A stretch of 64,000 nt of DNA from contig NZ_JADKSJ010000001.1 in assembly GCF_015351235.1 (NCBI RefSeq), positions 1-64,000 on the forward strand, in the 5' to 3' direction. Below, piece by piece: positions 52,183 through 60,519 of the stretch (position 1 is its first letter; each line of letters begins with the position of its first letter). A program made the translations under genes and the position numbers. The stretch comes from Plantibacter sp. VKM Ac-2880. Its GTDB lineage: Bacteria > Actinomycetota > Actinomycetes > Actinomycetales > Microbacteriaceae. Below the pieces are notes generated by a model. That model saw only the letters and a program-made list of their open reading frames with translations. It made no database searches and was not told where the DNA came from.

Positions 52183-52968
52183 GTGGAGATCATCATCCTT
52201 CCCGACGCCGCCGAGGTGGGTCGGGTCGCCGGCGCGAAGATCGCGTCGATCGTGGCCGGGCGGCCTGAGCCGGTCATCGGCCTGGCGACCGGCTCGAGCC
52301 CGCAGGGCATCTACACCGAGCTGGCGCGTCGCGTCGCAGCGGGCTCGCTGTCGTTCGCTGGCGCCCGCGGGTTCGCCCTGGACGAGTACGTCGGCATCCC
52401 GGCCGAGCACCCCGAGTCGTACGCCAGCGTGATCGCCCGCGAGGTGGTCGGTCCGCTCGGCTTCGACCCGTCGCGCGTCCGCGTCCCCGACGGCCGCGCA
52501 GCCGACCTCGAGGCCGCCGCGCAGGAGTACGACCGGGCCATCGCCGAGGCCGGCGGTATCGACGTGCAGATCCTCGGCATCGGTGCGAACGGGCACATCG
52601 GGTTCAACGAACCCACGTCGTCGTTCGCCTCGCGCACGCGCATCAAGACCCTGGCGCCGAAAACCCGCGAGGACAACGCCAGGTTCTTCGACTCGCTCGA
52701 CCAGGTGCCCACCCACTGCATGACCCAGGGGCTCGGCACCATCCTCGAGGCCCGCGAACTCGTGCTGGTCGCGCAGGGTGCCGGGAAAGCGGAGGCCATC
52801 GCGGCGTCGGTCGAAGGACCGCTGAGTTCTTTCGTTCCCGGGTCCGCTCTGCAGCTGCACGAGCACGCGACCGTCATCGTCGACGAGGCCGCGGCGTCGC
52901 GTCTCAAGCTGGCGGACTACTATCGCTACACCTACGACAATCTGCCGGAGTGGCAACGCTTCGAATGA
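52183..52968 (+). CDS. nagB: glucosamine-6-phosphate deaminase NagB
   Basis: 261 aa. LDEYVGI and GIGANGHIGFNEP are the active-site motifs. The GTG at 52183 has AGAGG before it. It converts glucosamine-6-P to fructose-6-P and ammonia. NagA, needed to deacetylate GlcNAc-6-P first, is not in the window and must be supplied elsewhere. Co-transcribed with murQ. Confidence 0.95.
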   Translation: MEIIILPDAAEVGRVAGAKIASIVAGRPEPVIGLATGSSPQGIYTELARRVAAGSLSFAGARGFALDEYVGIPAEHPESYASVIAREVVGPLGFDPSRVRVPDGRAADLEAAAQEYDRAIAEAGGIDVQILGIGANGHIGFNEPTSSFASRTRIKTLAPKTREDNARFFDSLDQVPTHCMTQGLGTILEARELVLVAQGAGKAEAIAASVEGPLSSFVPGSALQLHEHATVIVDEAAASRLKLADYYRYTYDNLPEWQRFE

Positions 52969-53070
52969 TGGTCGGGCGATGGCCGACGACGCTCCATCCA
53001 GCTGAGGCGTCGCGTTCCCGCACCCGCATCCCCGCACGCCGCTGACGCCCGATCTCGAGAAGGAAGCCTC

Positions 53071-55926
53071 GTGGCCCACCCGACCACCGTCCCATCCCCC
53101 GCCACCCAGGCCATCGGCGAGGCCGTCGGCGATCCGGCTCGCATCCGCACCCGCGCGATCGACCGCGCCGCCTACGCCGGTGACGCGTCGCACTACCTCC
53201 TCACGCCGGAGGCCGTCGTCATCGCGGAGAGTGCGGCCGAGGTCGCCGCGATCCTGCGGGCGGCGAGCCGTTCCGCCGCCCGCGTCACGTTCCGGTCCGG
53301 TGGTACCAGCCTCTCCGGCCAGGCGTCGGGCTCCGGTTTCGTCATCGACACGAGGCAGCGGTTCAAGTCCATCGAGGTCCTCGACGGCGGGAAGCGCGTC
53401 CGCGTGCAGCCCGGGGCGACGGTGGCCCAGGTGAACGCCCGGTTGACGCGACTCGGCTACCGGCTCGGCCCCGACCCGGCGAGTGAGGTGGCGTGCACGA
53501 TCGGCGGTGTCATCGCGAACAACTCGAGCGGCATGGCCTGCGGGATCAACGAGAACACCTACCGGACGCTCGAGTCGATGGTGTTCGTGCTCCCGTCCGG
53601 CACGACGATCGACACGGCCGATCCCGCGGCCGACCGTCAGCTGCACGACGCCGAACCGGAGCTCGCCGAGGGCATCGAACGGCTGCAGCGGCGCGTCCGG
53701 TCCGACCCGGCGTCGGTCGCGTCCATCGAGCGGCAGTTCTCGCTGAAGAACACCATGGGCTACGGGATCAACGCCTTCCTCGACTTCGACTCCCCCGTCG
53801 ACGTCCTCCAGCACCTCCTCATCGGTTCGGAGGGCACGCTCGCGTTCGTCGCCGAGGCGACCTTCCGCACCGTCCCCGTCCTCCCGCTGGTGTCCACGGC
53901 GCTGGCCGTGTTCCCCTCGCTCGACGCGGCGACGCGCGCACTGCCGGAGCTGGTGGCGTCCGGCGCCGCGACGCTCGAACTCATGGACGCGACCTCGTTG
54001 ACGGTCGGACAGCGACTTCCGGGCAGCCCGGCGGAGATCCAGGGGTTCACGCCGCAGGATCACGCCGCCCTCCTCGTCGAGTACCGGTCCGGCGATGCCG
54101 TGGAGCTCAGGGACCGTGCGACCGCCGGCGGAACGTTCCTCAACGGCCTCGACGTGCATGCGCCGGTGGCGTTCAGCAGCGACGCGTCGCAGCGTGCGCG
54201 TGCGTGGGCCCTCCGCAAAGGCCTCTACGCCTCGGTCGCCGGCGCCCGTCCCTCCGGCACGACGGCGCTGCTCGAGGACATCGTCGTCCCCACCGCGGCC
54301 CTCGCCGACACCTGCGCCAGCCTGCAGGAGCTCTTCGAGCAGCACGCGTATCGCGACTCGGTCATCTTCGGCCATGCGAAGGACGGCAACATCCACTTCA
54401 TGCTCACCGACCGCTTCGAGGGCGACGCCGCGCTCGGTCGGTTCCTGGCGTTCACGGAGCAGATGGTCGACCTCGTCCTCGACGCGGGCGGCAACCTGAA
54501 GGCGGAGCACGGCACGGGGCGCGCCATGGCACCGTACGTCCGTCGGCAGTACGGCGACGAGTTGTACGGCGTCATGCTCGAGCTCAAGCGGCTCGTGGAT
54601 CCGGCCGGTGTGATGAACCCCGGCGTGCTCATCGATGAGGACCCCGAGGCGCACCTCCGCGGGATCAAGCTGCAGCCGACGGTCGAGGAGGAAGTGGACC
54701 GCTGCGTGGAGTGCGGGTACTGCGAGCCCGTCTGCCCGAGTCGCGACCTGACGCTCACGCCGCGGCAGCGCATCGTCGTGCGCCGGGCCGAGGAGTCCGC
54801 CCGCGCCCGCGGCGACCTCGCACTCGCCGCGGAGTTGGCGGACGACTACGACTACGCCGGCGTGCAGACCTGCGCGGTCGACGGCATGTGTCAGACCGCG
54901 TGCCCGGTCCAGATCAACACCGGTGCCCTGGTCAAGCGGCTGCGGCGCGAGGATGCGGCTCCGGTCCCCGCCGCGGGGTGGAAGGCGGCAGCTGTCGGCT
55001 GGGGGCCAGCCACGAGGATCGGTTCGGTCGCGCTCTCGGGCGCCAAGTTGTTGCCTGCTCCCGTGGTCGGCGCGGTGACGGATGTCGCCAGGGCCGTGCT
55101 CGGCGCGGACACCGTGCCGAAGTACTCGGGCGACCTGCCGGGCGGCGGGCGCTCGCGGAAGGCGCTCGGTCGGACGGTCGGTGCCACGGACGGCCCCACG
55201 GTCGGCATCTACGTTCCGGCGTGCGTCAACAGCATGTTCGGTGCGGCGGACGGCGGCGACGGTGTCATGGGCGCCTTCACGCGGCTCTTGGAGCGGGCGG
55301 GCCTGCAGATGGTCGTGCCCGACGGTGTCGAGTCGATCTGTTGCGGGACGCCGTGGTCGTCGAAGGGCTTCGCGTCCGGGGCGGCCGTGAACGAGCAGCG
55401 GACGGTCGAGCGCGTCCGAGCGGCGGTCGCCGACAGTGGTCTGGTGGTCGTGAGCGACGCGTCCAGTTGCACGGAGGGTTTCGCGAAGCTGCTCAGCGCG
55501 AGTGGCGTCGTGGTGGAGGATGCGGTGGCGTTCGCCGCTCGCGAGATCCTGCCGCGGGTCGAGGTCGACGCCCGCATCGAGCGGTTGGTCCTGCACCCCA
55601 CCTGCTCCTCACGGCAGATGGGGCTCGATCCTGACCTGGTGCTGATCGGCGAGGCCGTCGCCGAGCGCGTCCATGTGCCCGACGACTGGGGTTGCTGCGC
55701 GTTCGCGGGCGACCGCGGCATGCTGCACCCGGAGCTCACCGCATCGGCGACGAAGGCCGAGGCCGCCGAGGTCGCAGCCATCGGTGCCGATGCGCACGCG
55801 TCGTGCAACCGCACCTGCGAACTCGGCATGACCCGAGCGACCGGCGAGGACTACCGCCACGTGCTTGAGCTGCTCGACGCCGCGTCCGCCGGCTCTGCGG
55901 ATGGGGTGGGAGCACGCCTGCGCTGA
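53071..55926 (+). CDS. FAD/Fe-S D-lactate dehydrogenase (YdiJ/GlcD-GlcF-like fusion)
   Basis: 951 aa from a GTG with AAGGA upstream. FAD-binding PCMH-like domain (about 40-220, FRSGGTSLSGQASG), FAD-oxidase C domain (to about 530, FGHAKDGNIHFM), two 4Fe-4S clusters (CVECGYCEPVC and CAVDGMCQTAC) and a C-terminal CCG domain (ICCGTPWS; GCCAFAG). It feeds electrons from a 2-hydroxyacid to the respiratory chain. Following murQ, D-lactate released from MurNAc-6-P is the natural substrate; 2-hydroxyglutarate is the alternative. Confidence 0.92.
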   Translation: MAHPTTVPSPATQAIGEAVGDPARIRTRAIDRAAYAGDASHYLLTPEAVVIAESAAEVAAILRAASRSAARVTFRSGGTSLSGQASGSGFVIDTRQRFKSIEVLDGGKRVRVQPGATVAQVNARLTRLGYRLGPDPASEVACTIGGVIANNSSGMACGINENTYRTLESMVFVLPSGTTIDTADPAADRQLHDAEPELAEGIERLQRRVRSDPASVASIERQFSLKNTMGYGINAFLDFDSPVDVLQHLLIGSEGTLAFVAEATFRTVPVLPLVSTALAVFPSLDAATRALPELVASGAATLELMDATSLTVGQRLPGSPAEIQGFTPQDHAALLVEYRSGDAVELRDRATAGGTFLNGLDVHAPVAFSSDASQRARAWALRKGLYASVAGARPSGTTALLEDIVVPTAALADTCASLQELFEQHAYRDSVIFGHAKDGNIHFMLTDRFEGDAALGRFLAFTEQMVDLVLDAGGNLKAEHGTGRAMAPYVRRQYGDELYGVMLELKRLVDPAGVMNPGVLIDEDPEAHLRGIKLQPTVEEEVDRCVECGYCEPVCPSRDLTLTPRQRIVVRRAEESARARGDLALAAELADDYDYAGVQTCAVDGMCQTACPVQINTGALVKRLRREDAAPVPAAGWKAAAVGWGPATRIGSVALSGAKLLPAPVVGAVTDVARAVLGADTVPKYSGDLPGGGRSRKALGRTVGATDGPTVGIYVPACVNSMFGAADGGDGVMGAFTRLLERAGLQMVVPDGVESICCGTPWSSKGFASGAAVNEQRTVERVRAAVADSGLVVVSDASSCTEGFAKLLSASGVVVEDAVAFAAREILPRVEVDARIERLVLHPTCSSRQMGLDPDLVLIGEAVAERVHVPDDWGCCAFAGDRGMLHPELTASATKAEAAEVAAIGADAHASCNRTCELGMTRATGEDYRHVLELLDAASAGSADGVGARLR

Positions 55927-55973
55927 CTCACTGAGTCACGGGTCGGCCACGTGCTTGTCGCCAACTCACCTGA

Positions 55974-56004
55974 TAGTGTCACTTATACGTGTTAAGTGAC
56001 ACTA
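55974..56004. promoter_or_regulatory. perfect 12-bp inverted repeat, operator of the Fic gene
   Basis: TAGTGTCACTTA (55974-55985) and TAAGTGACACTA (55993-56004) are exact complements around a 7-base spacer. It ends 25 bases before the fic start. The winged-helix domain at the end of the Fic protein is the likeliest ligand, giving autoregulation. Confidence 0.8.
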
Positions 56005-56029
56005 CGTTGCGCGATAGAGACAGGTTTAC

Positions 56030-57223
56030 GTGAACGGTTGGCCGAAGCATGAACTCCGCACGGTCGCGTGGCAAGCCACCGGCAGGCGCGGCAACCGTGA
56101 CGACCGCATGCTCACGGAGATCACGGTGTCGTTGCCGCCGCACATCGCCAGCCTTACCGTTCCACAGACGACGCCGCGCGAGCTCCTCCGCGCCCGATAC
56201 GAAACCGAGGAACTCGAGCGCGTCGCCGGCAATGCGCTGCAGCCGCTAGCCGGCTTCTTGATTCGAATGGAATCCGTAGCGTCCTCGCGCATCGAACAGG
56301 TTGAAGCCAGCACCACCGCGTTCGCGCGCGCCCTCGGCGGCCTGAAGGAGAATTCCTCTGCGGTGTCGATGGTTTCTGCCGGCAGTGCCATCACCGCACT
56401 GATCAGCGCATCCGAAACGACCATCGACCTCGACGACGTGCTCCATGCGCACGAGTTACTCATGCAGGACGACCCCGAAGAACGTCGCTACGCGGGCCGA
56501 GTGCGCGATGTCCAGAACTGGATCGGCGGATCACACTTCTCACCGCGCAATGCACTCTACGTGCCTCCGCCCCCGGAACTCGTGGCGGACTATCTCGCCG
56601 ATCTTCTCGCTTTCGCGAACCGAGAGGACATCGATCCGATCACCCAAGCTGCTCTCGTGCACGCGCAGTTCGAGAGCATCCATCCATTCACGGACGGCAA
56701 CGGTCGAATCGGCCGAGCCCTCATCGGTGCGGTGCTTCGCAGGCGTGGCGTGACTCCGGGAACCGTGCTGCCGATCGCATCGGCACTCGCGGCCGACACC
56801 GACCACTACTTCCAACTCCTCACCGCTTACCGGGCGGGGGACGCCGAGGCGATCATCACCGATGTGGCTCTCAGCGTGGAAGTCGCGGCCCGGGAGGCTC
56901 GCGGAACCGCGAGGTCGTTCGCTCGCTACGCCGAGTCCTGGCGCCAGGAGACCGGCGTACGTGCCGGGAGCACCGCCGATCTCCTCCTCGACGTACTGGT
57001 GGCCATGCCGGTCTTCAATGCCGAGCAGCTCGCCGAACGTTCGGGGCTGGCGGATCGGGCGGTGTACCGGGCCATCGAACAACTCGAAGCGTCTCGGGTC
57101 ATCGCCGAGGTCACGAACCGCAAGCGCGACCGGGTGTTCGCCGTCACTGACGTGCTCGACGAGTTCGAAGACCTCGACGAGCGGATCCGATCGCGGATGA
57201 CTCGACTCCGCACAGCCCCTTGA
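56030..57223 (+). CDS. Fic-domain AMP-transferase with C-terminal winged helix
   Basis: 397 aa from a GTG at 56030. The catalytic motif HPFTDGNGRIGR (His218) is intact. SSRIE at 85-89 precedes the core as the inhibitory helix element of class II Fic proteins (usual SxxxE). C-terminal residues about 315-390 form a winged HTH. Base composition here is less GC-rich than the flanks, and codon choice is looser, suggesting transfer. Targets unknown; a self-regulated toxin-like or stress AMPylase is possible. Confidence 0.92.
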   Translation: MNGWPKHELRTVAWQATGRRGNRDDRMLTEITVSLPPHIASLTVPQTTPRELLRARYETEELERVAGNALQPLAGFLIRMESVASSRIEQVEASTTAFARALGGLKENSSAVSMVSAGSAITALISASETTIDLDDVLHAHELLMQDDPEERRYAGRVRDVQNWIGGSHFSPRNALYVPPPPELVADYLADLLAFANREDIDPITQAALVHAQFESIHPFTDGNGRIGRALIGAVLRRRGVTPGTVLPIASALAADTDHYFQLLTAYRAGDAEAIITDVALSVEVAAREARGTARSFARYAESWRQETGVRAGSTADLLLDVLVAMPVFNAEQLAERSGLADRAVYRAIEQLEASRVIAEVTNRKRDRVFAVTDVLDEFEDLDERIRSRMTRLRTAP

Positions 57224-57273
57224 GCAGGCCGACCGATGGAGCAGCGGTCAATCGGTGGAGCTACAGCGCGGGC

Positions 57274-57321
57274 GGGCGCTCGCCGAATCAGTCGGCGAGG
57301 ATGACGTCAGCGCCGCGTACG
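57274..57321 (-). pseudogene. remnant of a carbamoyltransferase gene
   Basis: On the minus strand this reads AVRGADVILAD, an in-frame TGA, then FGER. The intact carbamoyltransferase at 58682-59503 has AVRTADVILTDGFGEH at the matching place. About 45 bp are recognisable. The rest of 57224-57453 shows no gene. Likely left by an old duplication or insertion near the Fic gene. Confidence 0.55.
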
Positions 57322-57453
57322 GCGGGTGTTCAATAGGTAACCGGGACCGAGGCGGACGTTCGCCTGGCCCACCATGCGAGGCACAAGCCGCCTGAAGCCC
57401 TCGACTCGTGGAATCGTAAGCTCGGCTCAATCTTCCGAACTGCCAGCGATAGG

Positions 57454-58092
57454 TCAGAGCCGGGCGAGCAACTCAGCCTTCTTCGATGTGAATTCGGCAT
57501 CGGTAAGGATGCCTGCATCTCTCAAAGAACCCAGTTTATGAAGCTGCTCGGTTATGTCGCTTTGAGCCGCAGGGGTCGAGACCTCGGTCACGGCCTGCGG
57601 CTGTGCGGGAAAACGATCCTTGACCAGGCCTGATACCAGGTCGAAGGTCTTGTCCACGATGGTGGGCTGCGCTTCATCCGACTCCGGCCGCGAAACGACT
57701 TTCGGCTCGGCATCGGCAAGGCGATGATCCGAAAGAACCAGATCGAGGTGCGTGAAGAGCGACTCCGGCAGCTTCAAGAGGGACTGCTTGCCGTCGTTCC
57801 AGACGACGCGTACGTGATGGTCGGGCTTCTTCGAGTCAAATGCCGCTCCCACGGCAGCTGACGCCGCCCTGCCGAACCGACCAGGAAGGGCAACTCCAGC
57901 CGCAGCCTTCCCCATCGCGGTGAAGGCCCCGTCCTTCACTTCGACCGGAATCTCCTGCCAAGACTCGATCGTCTCAGACGTGAGTTTGCGCCCTTTGATA
58001 CCGGTCTGGATCACGAGATCGCTTCCGAAGGTCGCGGTCGTAACGCCGGCGTCAAGGTAAGCGCCACCGATAACGCGGCCGAAAGAACTCAT
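57454..58092 (-). CDS. protein with C-terminal SHOCT domain
   Basis: 212 aa. The last 30 residues (QLHKLGSLRDAGILTDAEFTSKK and the following ELLARL) are a SHOCT domain, an oligomerisation helix pair. The N-terminal half is beta-rich with no signal peptide. It lies with the Fic gene in the less GC-rich stretch and could belong to the same transferred segment. Function unknown. Confidence 0.8.
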   Translation of the reverse strand: MSSFGRVIGGAYLDAGVTTATFGSDLVIQTGIKGRKLTSETIESWQEIPVEVKDGAFTAMGKAAAGVALPGRFGRAASAAVGAAFDSKKPDHHVRVVWNDGKQSLLKLPESLFTHLDLVLSDHRLADAEPKVVSRPESDEAQPTIVDKTFDLVSGLVKDRFPAQPQAVTEVSTPAAQSDITEQLHKLGSLRDAGILTDAEFTSKKAELLARL

Positions 58093-58298
58093 GGGGTGAC
58101 TCTACTCGTTCGAATGCAGGCCATTCCGGCCGCTCGGAGCCTCACAGGCCAATCTTGTGACAACGCTGACGGAGTCTTCGCATGGAGCAAGAACGTTGTC
58201 CGTCCGCCTGGCGAGAGGAAGCGGCCGTTGAATTGTTGGCTATCCCGTCGAGTCGTTGCGATGACGACTAGGGATAGGTGATGCGCGACAATACCGGC

Positions 58299-58673
58299 AT
58301 GGACGACACGGGGAAGCTTCGACGTTCGGTTTCGTGGTGGGTGCTGCTCGCGGTCGGGTTGGCGTCCGTCGTAGCGATGGGAGTGCTCGCGTTCCTCCCG
58401 TCGACCGTGCACGAACGGGTCGACGGCGACGATCATCCCGGATACACGACCGTGTGCTCGTCCGTGGTCGTCGCCGGCGGGCCACGCGATCTGGGCACTG
58501 GCGAAGACCGGATGGTCGCTCGCGGGATCCTCTCGACGGACACCTCGGAGCCGCCCTACGACGTCTGCGCGAACCGCCGCACCCTCTCGGCCGCGGGGAT
58601 GGCCGTGCTCGCCGTGCCGGCCAGCGCGCTCCTCGTGCTCGCCGGGGGCGCCGTTCGCCCGGCCCGCCGCTGA
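58299..58673 (+). CDS. membrane protein with two helices and a cysteine-bearing loop
   Basis: 124 aa from the ATG at 58299, six bases after GACAAT; GTG/ATG starts at 58278/58281 are alternatives. Hydrophobic segments at about 14-34 and 98-118 bracket an extracytoplasmic loop with two cysteines (TVCSSV, DVCANR). Unknown function. It converges on the carbamoyltransferase gene, 8 bases apart. Confidence 0.65.
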   Translation: MDDTGKLRRSVSWWVLLAVGLASVVAMGVLAFLPSTVHERVDGDDHPGYTTVCSSVVVAGGPRDLGTGEDRMVARGILSTDTSEPPYDVCANRRTLSAAGMAVLAVPASALLVLAGGAVRPARR

Positions 58674-58681
58674 ACGACCCC

Positions 58682-59503
58682 TCAGGACGATCCGATGGCG
58701 AAAGCCATGATCGCCTGCTGGACGGGGAGCAGTGCCGCCTTGAACCGGTGCCCGACGAACGCGGGGTGTTCGTCGGCGTCAGCGCTGACCTCCTCGCCGC
58801 GCGTGAACGGCGGGCAAGGGTTCAACAGGACGCCTGCCGGAGCACTGTCGAGGTGGGCGGCGGTCACCTGGTAGGGCCGCAACTCCGCCGCGTGCTCGCC
58901 GAACCCGTCGGTGAGGATGACGTCGGCGGTGCGGACAGCCGTGTCCAGATCGTCGGTCCACACCGCACCGGGAACAGCGAGGTCAACGGGGCAGCATTGC
59001 GTCAGATCGAGGCCCAGCATCTGCGCGGCCTCCTGCCACGCCCTGGCGACGTTGCCGTCGCCGCCGACGAAGAGGAACCGTTGTCCGTCGAGCTCGCTTC
59101 GCTCACGGATGGCGTAGAGGTCCGACAGCACTTCACAGGGGTGGTTGACGTCGGTCATTGCATTCACGACGGGGAGCGCTGCCGCTTCGGCCAACTGTTC
59201 CAGGACGTCGATGTCGCCGTGCCGCACGATCAGGACGTCGGCCCAGGGCTCCAGGTACCGGGCGACATCGGCGAGCGCTTCCGACTTGTCGAGGGTCTCG
59301 CTGGGGAACACGATCGGTTGCAGTCCCATCAACGCGGCCCCACGCTCGAAGGAGACACGTGTGCGCAGACTCGTCGGCGGGAAGAACATGACGGCGGATC
59401 CGTCGAAGGTCGGTCCGGAACCGTCACGGTAGGCGTCGGCGAGCCGGAAGACCTCCTCGACGTCCGCCGGTGACCAATCGTCCAATCGAAGCAGGTTGCG
59501 CAT
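58682..59503 (-). CDS. aspartate/ornithine carbamoyltransferase-like enzyme, shortened
   Basis: 273 aa, about 35-40 shorter than typical OTCase. The carbamoyl-phosphate motif reads PPTSLRTR (usual STRTR), with HPCEVLSDL and DVILTDGFGEHA conserved. The OTCase HCLP site is replaced by NPCPPFTRGEEV, so amino-acid specificity may differ. No arg or pyr genes adjoin it. TAGGCT lies six bases before the ATG. Best read as an unusual carbamoyltransferase, not a standard argF. Confidence 0.8.
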   Translation of the reverse strand: MRNLLRLDDWSPADVEEVFRLADAYRDGSGPTFDGSAVMFFPPTSLRTRVSFERGAALMGLQPIVFPSETLDKSEALADVARYLEPWADVLIVRHGDIDVLEQLAEAAALPVVNAMTDVNHPCEVLSDLYAIRERSELDGQRFLFVGGDGNVARAWQEAAQMLGLDLTQCCPVDLAVPGAVWTDDLDTAVRTADVILTDGFGEHAAELRPYQVTAAHLDSAPAGVLLNPCPPFTRGEEVSADADEHPAFVGHRFKAALLPVQQAIMAFAIGSS

Positions 59504-59509
59504 CGCTCA

Positions 59510-59515
59510 AGCCTA
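59510..59515 (-). promoter_or_regulatory. -10 element, leaderless start
   Basis: Minus strand TAGGCT, six bases (TGAGCG), then the ATG at 59503. Confidence 0.6.
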
Positions 59516-59631
59516 GGGATGATTCGAGGGCCCCGGATGCCGGTGGTGAGACTCGGATCGTCAGGAGGCGCAGCTCATCGCACGACGGCGAGGCGGATGC
59601 CGAACCCGGTGATGGCGGTGCCGCGCGACCA

Positions 59632-59682
59632 CGACGCGCATGTCGACCCCGGTTGCGGGATGGTGTTCCGACATGCGCGTCG
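59632..59682. repeat. perfect 14-bp inverted repeat, terminator or REP-like element
   Basis: CGACGCGCATGTCG (59632-59645) and CGACATGCGCGTCG (59669-59682) pair perfectly over a 23-base loop. It starts 36 bases after the stop of the leftward secreted-protein gene. It may terminate that transcript or be a small repeated element. The rest of 59516-59717 shows no gene. Confidence 0.75.
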
Positions 59683-59717
59683 CAGCCGATCGCGAGCTGT
59701 GGCCGACAAGAGCCCGG

Positions 59718-60473
59718 TCAGTGCCCGGGGCCTCCGTAGGCGGCGTCGGCGACAGCTCCGCAGGACGCCTCCCACGTGCTCTGCTCAGACTCGGGGTAGC
59801 TGGAGTCGTAGCCGGACGAGTCGAGTCGCCACTGGTGGGCCTCGTCAGGAGAGAGTCCGTCGGGCATCCCGGTCGCCTGCTGACCCTCGGGGTACGGGCC
59901 GACCTGCAGCGTCAGGTCGACGGCGCCGACGAACTGGTGTCCGCGGTCGGCCATGCACGAGCGCATCGCATCGATCCAGCCCTGGTACTGCGTCGCGAAC
60001 GCCAACGCCGTCGCACGTTCCTCCTCGGTCGGGACGTAGGCGGCCTCGGCTGCGGCTACGGCGGCGTCGCGCACCTCCCGGCAGGGCTCTGCGGCGGTCT
60101 GCCACGCGGCCTGATCGGCTTCGCTGAGTGCCGGCGGCATCCCGTCGAAGGTGGTCTGGTCGAATCCGAACCCTGCTTCCGCCATGCAGGACGCCATCGC
60201 GACCTGGCCCGCCTCACGGAATCGCAGCCACAGGTCCTGGAGGTAGAACTCGTCGATGTGTGTGGACGCGGCCGGCGGGGTCGTCGGCGTCGGGGTCGTG
60301 GGGGTCGCGGTCGGCGTCGCGGTGGGCGATGCCGACGGCGTCTCTGTGGAGGTCGCGGTCGATGCCGCTCTGATCTCCGAGGCGTTCGCCACCGCCTGCG
60401 CCGCGACGCCGCCGAGTCCGCCGGCGACCACCAGCCCGGACGCGAGCAGCACCAGGATCTTCTTGCGAGTCAT
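59718..60473 (-). CDS. secreted or anchored protein with Pro/Thr linker
   Basis: 251 aa from the second of two adjacent ATGs (GGAG five bases before it). An N-terminal signal/anchor (about 5-30) is followed by a Thr/Pro/Ser/Ala-rich stretch (about 35-70), then a helical domain with two pairs of cysteines (SCMAEAG, PCREVRD, SCMADRG, SCGAVA). No family recognised. GGAAG-ATAG-CTTCC at 60506-60519 lies upstream with a TATAAA-like -10 on this strand. Confidence 0.75.
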   Translation of the reverse strand: MTRKKILVLLASGLVVAGGLGGVAAQAVANASEIRAASTATSTETPSASPTATPTATPTTPTPTTPPAASTHIDEFYLQDLWLRFREAGQVAMASCMAEAGFGFDQTTFDGMPPALSEADQAAWQTAAEPCREVRDAAVAAAEAAYVPTEEERATALAFATQYQGWIDAMRSCMADRGHQFVGAVDLTLQVGPYPEGQQATGMPDGLSPDEAHQWRLDSSGYDSSYPESEQSTWEASCGAVADAAYGGPGH

Positions 60474-60505
60474 CATCTCTCCAACCTCAGCAGAACGTGT
60501 TTATA

Positions 60506-60519
60506 GGAAGATAGCTTCC
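60506..60519. promoter_or_regulatory. short palindrome upstream of the secreted-protein gene
   Basis: GGAAG (60506-60510) and CTTCC (60515-60519) pair across ATAG, beside a minus-strand TATAAA. Possible regulator site for the leftward gene. The rest of the 60520-60813 gap holds no gene that I can support. Confidence 0.35.

Noticed and set aside
51712-55596. 1,294-codon open frame on the minus strand
   Set aside because: It lies antisense to murQ, nagB and the D-lactate dehydrogenase. It is rich in Arg, Asp, Gly and His runs typical of high-GC shadow frames and has no family motif.
55924-55938. TGACTCA-C-TGAGTCA as a terminator after the D-lactate dehydrogenase
   Set aside because: The single-base loop cannot form a normal hairpin and it overlaps the stop codon. 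It may be a binding site, but there is no support for either role.
59575-59775. 66-codon minus-strand frame ending NTIPQPGSTCASWSRGTA
   Set aside because: The end looks gene-like, but it covers the inverted repeat and the end of the secreted-protein gene and has no start signal. Kept only as part of the inverted-repeat element.
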